Virus record (IMG/VR): IMGVR_UViG_3300017917_003119
Location: 1 to 47,247 of that record
Origin: a virus
Direction: 5' to 3' (one strand)
Length of the DNA stretch: 47,247 nt
Part shown: positions 7,497 to 14,863 of the stretch, in pieces
How the letters are laid out: each line of letters begins with the position of its first letter
Numbering within the stretch: the first letter of the stretch is position 1
Translations under genes and position numbers: made by a program
The notes under the pieces: model-generated
The model's database searches: none
Told to the model about the DNA's origin: nothing
Seen by the model: the letters and a program-made list of their open reading frames with translations, nothing else

Positions 7497-8450
7497 ATGA
7501 AAAAACTTTTTGTTTTATTATTTTTTATGCCATTGCTTGCAGCCGCATGGCAACCAACTAAACCTATTAATGTAGTATTTCCTAATGGACCTGGCGCAGG
7601 AAATGAAATTAGTTTTTTCATTGTTGCAGATATAGTGTCTAAAAATACCGGAGTTGTATTCAATAGGGAACATAAACCTGGCGCAGATGGCAACATAGCA
7701 ATAAATGGATTTATGAATGCATTACCTGATGGACATACTGTTGCTGTTCCTGCTTGTCAGAGTAATTGGGTAACTGCTGAAATATGGTATCCACATCTTG
7801 TAAAATATGATATTATGTCTTTTGAACCAGTAACAAATATAGCACGTAGTCCACTTGCATTTTTTGCACATCCTTCTAGTAAAGTAAACACACCAGAGGA
7901 ACTTGTTAAAGATATAATTGCAAAACAAAGACCAATTAATTTTGCAATAGGGGGAGGTGGTCATAGATTGGCATTGGAGTATCTTGTAGAAAAAACAAAT
8001 GTAAAAGATGATAAGGTACAAACTGCTATGTATAAAGGACCTGCACAAGCTTTACTTGACGTTATGGGAGGTCATGTAGAGTTTGGAATCACTCCAATCG
8101 CTGTGGGCTATCCGCATGTACAATCAGGAAGACTAAAACTTATTGGCATTGCAAATGAAAAGCCACTTCCAGGATTAGAAAAAGTTAGATTAATGCATGA
8201 TGTGGCTACAGGATTGTATATACATGGATGTTGGAATATTATACTACCAAAAGGTACACCAGAGCCTATACAAAAATGGTATCGTGATAATTTTATTCCA
8301 GCAATTAGAAGTAAGGAAGCAGACGTTAAGTTTAGAGAAAACATGATGTTTATTACTACTGAATGGCATAACCCAGAAGGGGTAAGAGCAGCAATGCATA
8401 GAATGCGTCAAATTTGGCAACCAATCGCAAAAAGGATTAAACCTGAATGA
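7497..8450 (+). CDS. Bug-family (TctC-like) periplasmic solute-binding protein
   Basis: A 317-residue protein of normal length for the Bug/TctC family, the extracytoplasmic receptors of tripartite tricarboxylate transporters. A signal peptide (MKKLFVLLFFMPLLAAA) is followed by WQPTKPINVVFPNGPGAG (18-35), HKPGADGNIAI and ALPDGHTVAV, which are family hallmark loops lining the carboxylate-binding cleft. Later blocks include YKGPAQALLDVMGGHVEFG and SGRLKLIGIAN. Bug proteins are greatly expanded in Betaproteobacteria such as Burkholderiales. No membrane subunits are encoded nearby, so it would have to work with host TctA/TctB, or act as a decoy or sensor. A rare kind of cargo for a phage. Ligand unknown. 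Confidence 0.88.
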   Translation: MKKLFVLLFFMPLLAAAWQPTKPINVVFPNGPGAGNEISFFIVADIVSKNTGVVFNREHKPGADGNIAINGFMNALPDGHTVAVPACQSNWVTAEIWYPHLVKYDIMSFEPVTNIARSPLAFFAHPSSKVNTPEELVKDIIAKQRPINFAIGGGGHRLALEYLVEKTNVKDDKVQTAMYKGPAQALLDVMGGHVEFGITPIAVGYPHVQSGRLKLIGIANEKPLPGLEKVRLMHDVATGLYIHGCWNIILPKGTPEPIQKWYRDNFIPAIRSKEADVKFRENMMFITTEWHNPEGVRAAMHRMRQIWQPIAKRIKPE

Positions 8451-9067
8451 AATATATATTTGTAAGTGGAGCCCCAGGTTCTAAGTGGAGCAGTGTGGTA
8501 AAAAACATATATTATAGCCCAAGCATTGATAGTAGCGATGCAAGTCCACAACGTGAATATTATCACGATGCTACAGGTGAATATCAACTAATGCACATGG
8601 GTGTATATTGGGGTCCTGCTATGGAGTTTGGTAATAACTTTGAAAGACTAGATCAATATACAAAAGAAGAAAACGAATGTGAATTTGATGCTCCCTTTAG
8701 TGGTACAGGTATACGCATTATTAAAAGTCATGTGTTTGGATATCATTTGAATTATATTAAAAAAACATGGCCTGACTGCCCTATTATTTTAATTGATAGA
8801 ACTGACGATGCTTGTTTAGGTTGGTGGGTAAAATGTGGTGAGTTTAATATTACATATCCACTATACAGAGATTACTACAAAGACCTTAAACAAATGGCAC
8901 AATGTATTCGCAGTGAAAATGAAGGTAATCGTAGGGGTGCTAGAGAACATCCAAGTAGGATGGTAGAAACAAATCTTCAGTTAGCAAGATTACTAAATAT
9001 TGAATTGCCATCAGTTGAATATTATCAAGACTATTTGGCATCGGATATAAAGGTCACCGTAATATGA
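8447..9067 (+). CDS. P-loop/sulfotransferase-like phage protein
   Basis: A 206-residue protein beginning with a strand and a loop, FVSGAPGSKWSSVVKNIY, that resembles the 5'-phosphosulfate binding loop of sulfotransferase-like P-loop proteins. A second block, IKSHVFGYHL then CPIILIDRTDDACLGWW, recalls the strand and Arg region binding the 3'-phosphate in sulfotransferases. Acceptor and donor are unknown. The ATG overlaps the Bug-gene stop by 4 bp (ATGA) and the stop overlaps the next gene by 4 bp, so it is translationally coupled with both. It may serve in modification of a sugar or small molecule together with the following oxygenase-like and kinase-nucleotidyltransferase genes (inference). 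Confidence 0.45.
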   Translation: MKYIFVSGAPGSKWSSVVKNIYYSPSIDSSDASPQREYYHDATGEYQLMHMGVYWGPAMEFGNNFERLDQYTKEENECEFDAPFSGTGIRIIKSHVFGYHLNYIKKTWPDCPIILIDRTDDACLGWWVKCGEFNITYPLYRDYYKDLKQMAQCIRSENEGNRRGAREHPSRMVETNLQLARLLNIELPSVEYYQDYLASDIKVTVI

Positions 9068-9726
9068 TAAGTAATTGGGAGTTAACAAAAAAACGTAGTA
9101 AATATCATTTTAATAATTTTAAAATAGATAAAGATTTTGATACTATAATAAATTTTGGAAAAATTACGACAGATTGGCAAGATTCTATAAATGAATCGAT
9201 AAAAATAGCGGAACCAGTATCATGGCGTACAAGAAATCAACAGGGAAAAACTAGACCAGAATCTGAATATTTAAGTGAAGAATATGATTTAGAAAAAATA
9301 GGCATGCCTGTTGATTATAAAGTTACAAATTTAACATATGAAGTACATCCTGTATTTCAAAAAATAGCAGATGCTTTTGCAATAGATGATAGTATGATAC
9401 GTGTTCATGTTCAATTTCCTGGACAAGTTTGGAATTTACATATAGATAAATTAGAAAAATGGGCTCCTGAAGATCCTGATCGTGTTATAAGAATTTTTAT
9501 AGCCTTAACTGATTATGAACAAGGTCATTTTTGGAATTACGGTAATTATATACATACAGGATGGAAATTAGGAGAAGTTCATACATTTGATTGGAAAAAT
9601 GTTCCTCATTCAACTGCAAATGCAGGTCACAATCCCAGAGTTACTTTACAAATAACAGGTGTCAAAACATTGAAAACTTTACAATTTTTAAATAAACTTC
9701 TTAATGAAAAGTTAGTAGAGGTATAA
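9064..9726 (+). CDS. 2OG-Fe(II) oxygenase / aspartyl-hydroxylase-like protein
   Basis: A 220-residue protein whose second half looks like a double-stranded beta helix: VHVQFPGQVWNLHIDKLEKW gives an H-x-D pair, HTFDWKNVPHSTANAG gives the distal His, and PRVTLQITG supplies the Arg that would bind 2-oxoglutarate. This is the arrangement of phage oxygenases related to aspartyl/asparaginyl beta-hydroxylases. It overlaps the upstream gene by 4 bp and ends 1 bp before the next. A second protein of the same style is encoded at 44692. The substrate is unknown. Confidence 0.6.
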   Translation: MISNWELTKKRSKYHFNNFKIDKDFDTIINFGKITTDWQDSINESIKIAEPVSWRTRNQQGKTRPESEYLSEEYDLEKIGMPVDYKVTNLTYEVHPVFQKIADAFAIDDSMIRVHVQFPGQVWNLHIDKLEKWAPEDPDRVIRIFIALTDYEQGHFWNYGNYIHTGWKLGEVHTFDWKNVPHSTANAGHNPRVTLQITGVKTLKTLQFLNKLLNEKLVEV

Positions 9727-9727
9727 A

Positions 9728-10561
9728 ATGACTGAAAAGATATTAATAATGGGTTTACCTGGATCCGGGAAAACTTATTTTAGTGAACGACTAAAAAACT
9801 ACTTAGAAATCCATGATACTAGAAAAAATATTTCTGATTCCCCATATGTATCATTAAATGCAAGAGTTGATTGGTTCAATGCAGATGATGTACGTAAAAA
9901 GTTTAATGACTGGGATTTTAGCAAAGAGGGTAGAATTCGACAAAGTTTACGCATGGCAGAGTTTGCATTAAGATGTATAAGTGAATATGTTATTTGTGAC
10001 TTTGTTGCACCACTACCTGAAATGCGGCATAATTTTAAGGCTGACTGGACTATTTGGATGGATACTATTGATTCAAGTAGATATGAAGACACTAATAAAG
10101 CATTTGTACCACCTGAAATTTATGATTTTAGAATTAATGAACAAAATGCAGACAAATGGGTACCCTTTGTAGGAGAAATGATTATTAGTAAAAAGCGCCG
10201 ACCAACATTTACATTTAAAAAAGAAACAGTACAAATGTTAGGTCGTTGGCAACCATGGCATCAAGGTCATCGTGCATTATTTGAAAGACTTATACAGCGC
10301 ACAGGACAAGTTATAATACAAATACGTGATGTGCAAGGTTGGCAAAAAAGTAATCCATTTTCATTTGAAGAAGTAAAAAACCTTATAAAACGTGATTTAG
10401 ACCCATTGTACCAAGGACAGTATGAAATTATGTTAGTACCTAATATTGTGCATATAGGATGGGGTCGAGGAGTCGGGTACACCAATGGCGAAGAAACTTT
10501 TGATGAATCAATAACCCAAATTAGTGCTACAAAAATCAGAAAAGAAATGGGTTTGGAATGA
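9728..10561 (+). CDS. APS-kinase-like / nucleotidyltransferase fusion protein
   Basis: A 277-residue two-domain protein. Residues 1-150 form a P-loop kinase: Walker A GLPGSGKT (9-16), then DWFNADDVRKKF (48-59) and DFSKEGRIRQSLRM (63-76), which match the layout of adenylylsulfate kinases. Residues 165-277 form an HxGH-type nucleotidyltransferase, with GRWQPWHQGH (172-181), NPFSFEEVKNLI (209-220) and the closing ISATKIR (265-271), most like nicotinamide-nucleotide adenylyltransferases. The pairing suggests a phosphorylation step followed by nucleotidylation of the same small molecule, possibly in NAD salvage, although true APS kinases have another context. The substrate is not proven. It is the last gene of the coupled set starting at 8447. 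Confidence 0.7.
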   Translation: MTEKILIMGLPGSGKTYFSERLKNYLEIHDTRKNISDSPYVSLNARVDWFNADDVRKKFNDWDFSKEGRIRQSLRMAEFALRCISEYVICDFVAPLPEMRHNFKADWTIWMDTIDSSRYEDTNKAFVPPEIYDFRINEQNADKWVPFVGEMIISKKRRPTFTFKKETVQMLGRWQPWHQGHRALFERLIQRTGQVIIQIRDVQGWQKSNPFSFEEVKNLIKRDLDPLYQGQYEIMLVPNIVHIGWGRGVGYTNGEETFDESITQISATKIRKEMGLE

Positions 10562-10567
10562 TAAATA
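10560..10567 (+). promoter_or_regulatory. GATAAATA late-promoter-like octamer
   Basis: Octamer directly before the tagged metalloprotease. It ends 7 bp before the ATG, which would make a nearly leaderless mRNA, so it is a weak candidate. Confidence 0.25.
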
Positions 10568-10574
10568 ATAGATT

Positions 10575-11276
10575 ATGCTCGCAAAAGAATTTATTATTGA
10601 ACGTAGGAAAAAACTTAGACGTAAACCATCATTAAAAAAGTATTATTTTGGCTACGGTTATTACGGTAATACAGAAAATTCATCCGGTGAAACAGGCGAC
10701 GGTGGCGGTGAGAGTGTATATGAAGGTGCAGTAGACGAATTAAGAAAACGTCTACCTAGTCTTAAAAAGCACAATCTTACTACAATAGAAAGATTAGTCA
10801 AAAGCATTTCAATTAAACATAAAATCAACCAACATGCATTAGAAAGACTATTTTCAAAGAAATTTGATAAAACGCCCTCGCAATGGTTAGCAAGTAGATT
10901 AGATGAACACGATGCTGTTGATTGTGATTTGGAAGATGAAGTTAATAAATTTGCACATTGGGCTAGTAAGAAACTTAGTTTAAAAGTTGTACCAAAAATT
11001 CAACTTAGTATGGACACGCAAGAAGCACAAGATGGTCATCATACTGGTAGTCACAAAGCAGGATCTCACGAGGTTTGGGTATATGCTAAAAATAGAAATT
11101 TAGTTGATATTTTACGCACTGTATTTCATGAGTTAGTGCATGTTCGTCAGGGCGAATTAAACATGATAAAAGATGGTGATAGTTATCCTGGTAGTGCTAT
11201 TGAAGCAATGGCAGATATGTTAGCTGGAAAGTATATTAAAGTATACGGTGAAAAAAATCACCATATTTTCCAATAA
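10575..11276 (+). CDS. Zinc metalloprotease (HELVH) with capsid-targeting tag
   Basis: A 233-residue protein. The N-terminus MLAKEFIIE fits the nine-residue packaging tag, with I-I-E at 7-9 as a prohead-protease site, and SVYEG (47-51) could be a second site. Residues 10-45 are basic then Gly/Tyr-rich, a linker. The catalytic motif HELVH is at 185-189, with E210 in SAIEAMAD as the likely third zinc ligand, as in gluzincins. A His-rich loop (GHHTGSHKAGSH, about 154-165) precedes it. A packaged protease could be delivered with the DNA and act on host proteins, or act in head maturation (inference). It stands between the kinase fusion and tilS. Confidence 0.75.
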   Translation: MLAKEFIIERRKKLRRKPSLKKYYFGYGYYGNTENSSGETGDGGGESVYEGAVDELRKRLPSLKKHNLTTIERLVKSISIKHKINQHALERLFSKKFDKTPSQWLASRLDEHDAVDCDLEDEVNKFAHWASKKLSLKVVPKIQLSMDTQEAQDGHHTGSHKAGSHEVWVYAKNRNLVDILRTVFHELVHVRQGELNMIKDGDSYPGSAIEAMADMLAGKYIKVYGEKNHHIFQ

Positions 11277-11308
11277 ATATTTTCAATAAAATAAAGATAT
11301 GCTATGAT
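11272..11308 (+). promoter_or_regulatory. Possible promoter region of tilS
   Basis: The gap before the TilS-like gene contains an AATAAATA octamer (11272-11279) and a weak sigma70-like pair, TTTCAA (11281-11286) and TATGAT (11303-11308) with a 16-bp spacer. Either could drive the gene that starts at 11315. The last element is close to the ATG, so the leader would be very short. Confidence 0.3.
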
Positions 11309-11314
11309 TAAAGC

Positions 11315-11917
11315 ATGTTTAAATTACTTTTTCCATTACCAAAACAAATTACACTAGCTACCAGTGGTGGCGTTGATAGTATGGCTGTGCTTGATTTTTT
11401 AAAAAGAAAACATGACGTAACTGTTGCATTTTATAATCATAATACAGAAACAAGTGAAAGAGCAATGATGTTCATTGCCGAGTATTGTACTGAACATGAC
11501 TTACCAATGGTAGTTGGAATGTTGCAAAATGATAAACCAAAAGAATGTAGTGAAGAAGAACATTGGAGAAATTGTAGATATAATTTTTTAGATAATTGTG
11601 GATATGTTGTAACAGCACATCATCTAAATGATTCTGTAGAAACTTATATTTGGTCTTCGTTACATGGAAAACCTAAAATAATTAATTTACACAGAAACAA
11701 TGTACATAGACCGTTTTTAACAACGCCTAAATCAAAATTCGTTGATTGGTGCGAGCGACATAATGTACCATGGCTAGATGATAAAAGTAATTATAATACA
11801 AAATATACACGTAATTATATTAGACATGAATTAATGCCACATGCCTTAAAGGTAAATCCAGGTATTAATAAAACTGTTGAAAAATTAATCTTGAAAAAGC
11901 AATTTAGTGAAATTTGA
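11315..11917 (+). CDS. tilS: TilS-like tRNA(Ile)-lysidine synthase
   Basis: A 200-residue PP-loop ATPase, equal to the catalytic core of TilS without the C-terminal domains. The ATP loop is SGGVDS (17-22), followed by AHHLNDSVET (101-110), the RPFL block and the TilS-specific DDKSNYNTKYTRNYIRHEL segment. TilS converts C34 of tRNA-Ile(CAU) to lysidine so that it reads AUA instead of AUG. In an AT-rich phage full of AUA codons this could support late translation. No phage tRNA-Ile2 is seen in the window, so a host tRNA, or a phage tRNA elsewhere, would be the target. QueC was considered, but the RN-x-x-R block points to TilS. Its 3' end overlaps the convergent gene by 33 bp. Confidence 0.82.
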   Translation: MFKLLFPLPKQITLATSGGVDSMAVLDFLKRKHDVTVAFYNHNTETSERAMMFIAEYCTEHDLPMVVGMLQNDKPKECSEEEHWRNCRYNFLDNCGYVVTAHHLNDSVETYIWSSLHGKPKIINLHRNNVHRPFLTTPKSKFVDWCERHNVPWLDDKSNYNTKYTRNYIRHELMPHALKVNPGINKTVEKLILKKQFSEI

Positions 11918-12529
11918 TAGTAACTTGTGATGATAATATTCGTGCCAATATAATTTCATTGTATTTCTAGTATACCAAGATTTCATACTTTCAGGATGAC
12001 AACCAATTAGACCTATATGGTTTTGTATTACAGCCATTGGGTCTTTGTTTTTATATGTAGCTATTGTTGTGAAGTTTTTACCAATCATAGCAGCACCATC
12101 ATAAAAATACATTTGCAGTGGTTCATTGTTCCATGTTATTTTAGCGAGTGTACCAAAAGACCTTTTTATATCTGTGTTGGGTCTACGAATATATTGTACA
12201 ATGTCTATATTATTTACTATATCAAAGTAATGATGTCCAGCCCAATAAGCACCCATACAAATACCTAAATATCGTTTACCTTTACCCACGAAGTTTCTAA
12301 TGATATCTGCTTCAGATCCTATATATTTGTGGAAGGTCTCACTATCTCCAACTCCACCCGGGAAGATTACCATATCAAATTTTTTTAAGTATGATTCTTT
12401 TAATTTACTTCGGTCAAATATAATTGTAGTAAAATCATTATGTAATGCTTCATAGATTCCACTGGCACATTGAACAGAACATTCTGGATGATTAACAAAT
12501 AATGCAGCGGTTGGTTTACCTCTTTTCAT
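11885..12529 (-). CDS. Class I glutamine-amidotransferase-like protein (BPL_N type)
   Basis: A 214-residue protein with a flavodoxin-like glutaminase fold. It has FPGGVGDSETFHKYI followed by GICMGAYWAG, where the Cys sits at the nucleophile elbow, and GCHPES near the C-terminus, in the place of the glutaminase His-Glu region. This order fits the biotin-protein-ligase N-terminal family, whose biochemical role is mostly undefined. It is the last gene of a three-gene minus-strand operon after the DnaE-like polymerase, and its start overlaps the upstream gene by 14 bp. Its stop lies inside the 3' end of tilS, a 33-bp antisense overlap. Confidence 0.65.
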   Translation of the reverse strand: MKRGKPTAALFVNHPECSVQCASGIYEALHNDFTTIIFDRSKLKESYLKKFDMVIFPGGVGDSETFHKYIGSEADIIRNFVGKGKRYLGICMGAYWAGHHYFDIVNNIDIVQYIRRPNTDIKRSFGTLAKITWNNEPLQMYFYDGAAMIGKNFTTIATYKNKDPMAVIQNHIGLIGCHPESMKSWYTRNTMKLYWHEYYHHKLLSNFTKLLFQD

Positions 12530-12824
12530 TCTTTAATTCATCATATGTTTTAACAATTTCTAATGATTTAGGATCGTGTTTTTTATGATAAGGCACTGGT
12601 AAACTTTGCCATTCATCTTCAGTTACATCACAAGTTACAAATAGTTCATACTTATGTCCATCACTTGTATATAATTCTATTGTTTCTAATCCAATCACAG
12701 ACTTACTTGCTTTAATCAACGTTTCACCCAATGCACGTAATGATATTTTTTCTCCTATAATATAGGCTCTGCCGTTAGGTTCATTATGATTGTGTAGGTG
12801 TAATCTAGCTTTTACTGGTATCAT
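12516..12824 (-). CDS. Small protein of unknown function in DnaE-like operon
   Basis: A 102-residue protein not recognised. The sequence alternates beta strands and one helix (RALGETLIKASKSV) and reads as a compact alpha/beta fold with an immunity-protein-like look: ETIELYTSDGHKYELFVTCDV then an acidic stretch. Its ATG overlaps the stop of the DnaE-like gene by 4 bp, and its 3' end overlaps the glutaminase-like gene by 14 bp, so the three are probably co-translated. Confidence 0.6.
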   Translation of the reverse strand: MIPVKARLHLHNHNEPNGRAYIIGEKISLRALGETLIKASKSVIGLETIELYTSDGHKYELFVTCDVTEDEWQSLPVPYHKKHDPKSLEIVKTYDELKNEKR

Positions 12825-14488
12825 GTTAATTCCGTTAATTTAAAACGCTTATGTTTTTTAACTGTAACATATTCTGTGTTATTTTTGTAGCCTAATTTAC
12901 CCACACCCCATACAACTGGGTAGTCGTGTAAACTAATTGCTTTATCTAATATAACATCAATATAACGATTATTACCTGTTCCTAAAGTAACAAATGTAAT
13001 ATATTCTTTTGGTTTGCTTTTAAATACACGGTAATTAGCCACCAACCCACAAAATTCAACTTCTCCGGGTTTACGAACTTCAGTACAAAATGGTAAAAAC
13101 TTTTTACTATGCCAGTGCCCCGTTTTTAATAACTCATTAACTTCATTACCTTCGTATATACTATTGATTGCTCCTGCCAACTTAGCTTCATGATGATATA
13201 CCCAACGGCTATAACTACCTTGACAATGTTTCAATGTGGCACGCCAAAACTTTTCAGGATTATGTGCTTTTTGATAAGCGATAGCCCATATCAATCTTCC
13301 TAAATTAATTGCATGAGCGCGGCATAATCCAAAATTACTCAATTCAGTAAGTGCATAAAACACTTCTTCTTTGTTTTCGTGATTTCCAATCAAATCCATA
13401 AACTCAAATATCTTTTCTTCGTTACGTTTGGCAAAGGCACGACGCCACATATCTGCTTCATAATGATTACAATCTAATAGTTTACTAATCAACATAATCG
13501 CATCATCTTCAAACACAATAGTATTATCAAATGTGTCTTTACTCCAATCACGAAAAAAACTTGCCTTACGTCGACCTTGGGTAGCAACAGGTCTAATCAA
13601 TGCTGTGGCTAATACACAATCTTCACGTTTGGTTGGCTTTATCGCTCTTAATAATCTTCGCATTGCAGGGCTTTCTGCCTGTGTTACTCCAAGTACGTTG
13701 CCATTTCGTAAAAGTTCGGCTGTTTGTTCATCGTACTCAGGGTAATCTAATAAATTTTTATTTGGATCAATATCATAAAGTTGTGATAGTCCACGATTAG
13801 CCAATATATCTATCTTAAAATGTTCTAAATCTTCAATCTCATATTTGTCTAATAATATTTGATTTTCTGCATTGATTAAACTTTTAGGCACACTACGATC
13901 AAAAATTAATATGCCACCACAATGTTTGCTAATACAACGTTTTTTACCTAATAATTTATTTACCAAACGTTTAGCATCTTCTGCGAATTCTGGTACAACT
14001 TTGTCTAAGTCAACATTGCGAGGTAGTCTTCCTTTAGCGCCATATCGTTTTGCTGCTTCACGTATTGCACTTTTTTCCTTATAAGTGACATAATTACTTA
14101 CCCGTGCTGATTGATTTGGCCAATGTTTATAGATACGATTCATTACAGTTTCTTGCTGGTAATGTGGAAAGTCTAAATCAATATCAGGTAAATCATCACG
14201 TTTTGGATTCATAAATCGTGCTAATGGAATCTTTTCTTTTATTGGGTCAACATCACTAATGCCCAATAACCAACATAATAAACTACTACCTGCACTACCA
14301 CGGGTCATATGTGGTATATCTTTGGTTAACTCTAATATTTCTACTACACGTAAAAAATGTTTGGCAAACCCTAATTTTGCTATAAGTTCAAGTTCTTCTT
14401 CTAATCGCTTTTCATATTCAGTATTGTCTGGTAATTGTCTTATAAATTTTTTAATTAATATTTCTAATTCTTTGTATCTACTTTCCAT
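12821..14488 (-). CDS. Compact DnaE-type (family C) DNA polymerase, no PHP domain
   Basis: A 555-residue homologue of bacterial polymerase III alpha, half the usual length. The palm is present: RGSAGSSLLCWLLGISDVDP (63-82), RFMNPKRDDLPDIDLDF with D102 and D104, and FKIDIL with D227. These correspond to the three catalytic Asp of E. coli DnaE. A KHCGGILIF block and the finger-like SPAMRRLLRAIKP and CRAHAINLGRLIWAIAYQKA blocks follow. The end (about 475-555) looks like the OB-fold region. The N-terminal PHP domain is missing. Coexistence with a family B replicase next door is unusual; repair, translesion or primer extension roles are guesses. Confidence 0.8.
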   Translation of the reverse strand: MESRYKELEILIKKFIRQLPDNTEYEKRLEEELELIAKLGFAKHFLRVVEILELTKDIPHMTRGSAGSSLLCWLLGISDVDPIKEKIPLARFMNPKRDDLPDIDLDFPHYQQETVMNRIYKHWPNQSARVSNYVTYKEKSAIREAAKRYGAKGRLPRNVDLDKVVPEFAEDAKRLVNKLLGKKRCISKHCGGILIFDRSVPKSLINAENQILLDKYEIEDLEHFKIDILANRGLSQLYDIDPNKNLLDYPEYDEQTAELLRNGNVLGVTQAESPAMRRLLRAIKPTKREDCVLATALIRPVATQGRRKASFFRDWSKDTFDNTIVFEDDAIMLISKLLDCNHYEADMWRRAFAKRNEEKIFEFMDLIGNHENKEEVFYALTELSNFGLCRAHAINLGRLIWAIAYQKAHNPEKFWRATLKHCQGSYSRWVYHHEAKLAGAINSIYEGNEVNELLKTGHWHSKKFLPFCTEVRKPGEVEFCGLVANYRVFKSKPKEYITFVTLGTGNNRYIDVILDKAISLHDYPVVWGVGKLGYKNNTEYVTVKKHKRFKLTELT

Positions 14489-14520
14489 ATTTGTGCCTAG
14501 TTATTGTGCCATAAGTGAAT

Positions 14521-14528
14521 TATTTATT
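14521..14528 (-). promoter_or_regulatory. AATAAATA late-promoter-like octamer, minus strand
   Basis: Reads AATAAATA on the minus strand, 32 bp before the ATG of the DnaE-like gene, in the divergent gap shared with the DsbA-like gene. Candidate only. Confidence 0.3.
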
Positions 14529-14552
14529 TGGTAACCTTACATACCAAAAGAT

Positions 14553-14581
14553 TTGTGTTTTCGTTTAAAGCACTATATAAT
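14553..14581 (+). promoter_or_regulatory. Sigma70-like promoter for DsbA-like and polymerase genes
   Basis: TTGTGT (14553-14558), a 17-bp spacer and a perfect TATAAT (14576-14581). It lies 24 bp before the ATG at 14606, and a good AGGAG ribosome site follows. It would drive the DsbA-like gene and the polymerase. Confidence 0.6.
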
Positions 14582-14605
14582 AGACAACTAATAATAGGAG
14601 AATAT

Positions 14606-14863
14606 ATGTCAAGAACGTTCACAGGGGAAGCAAAAACTAAATTAACACAACTTATTAATGAGGGTTGTGCTGTAATGCATGAAATTGAAACATTACAAGG
14701 TGGACTTACAGATACCATCAAAGCTGTAGCAGAAGAACTTGAAGTAAAACCTAGTGTGCTCAAAAAAGCAATTCGCATTGCCCATAAAGCAAATTTGGGA
14801 GCAGCAAATAAAGAACATGAAGAATTAAATGACATTTTGGAAACTGTGGGAAAAACACTTTAA
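14606..14863 (+). CDS. DsbA-like dsDNA-binding protein (T4 type)
   Basis: An 85-residue, all-helical, charged protein: GEAKTKLTQLINEG, then an amphipathic helix, then KPSVLKKAIRIAHKANLG and a final acidic helix. Size and layout match T4 DsbA (89 residues), a DNA-binding protein that assists late transcription, and its place beside polymerase and clamp supports this. The ATG at 14606 has AGGAG seven bases upstream; a longer in-frame reading from 14528 lacks a ribosome site and crosses the promoter. Its stop overlaps the polymerase ATG (TAATG). Assignment rests on similarity of pattern, not on a catalytic motif. Confidence 0.6.
   Translation: MSRTFTGEAKTKLTQLINEGCAVMHEIETLQGGLTDTIKAVAEELEVKPSVLKKAIRIAHKANLGAANKEHEELNDILETVGKTL

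Noticed and set aside
11315-11917. QueC assignment for the PP-loop protein
   Set aside because: The segment with D-K-S-N and R-N-x-x-R, and the H-H-x-N-D block, are TilS features, and the QueC zinc Cys cluster is absent.
14524-14835. Minus-strand ORF opposite the DsbA-like gene
   Set aside because: It overlaps a better gene with a promoter and ribosome site on the plus strand.
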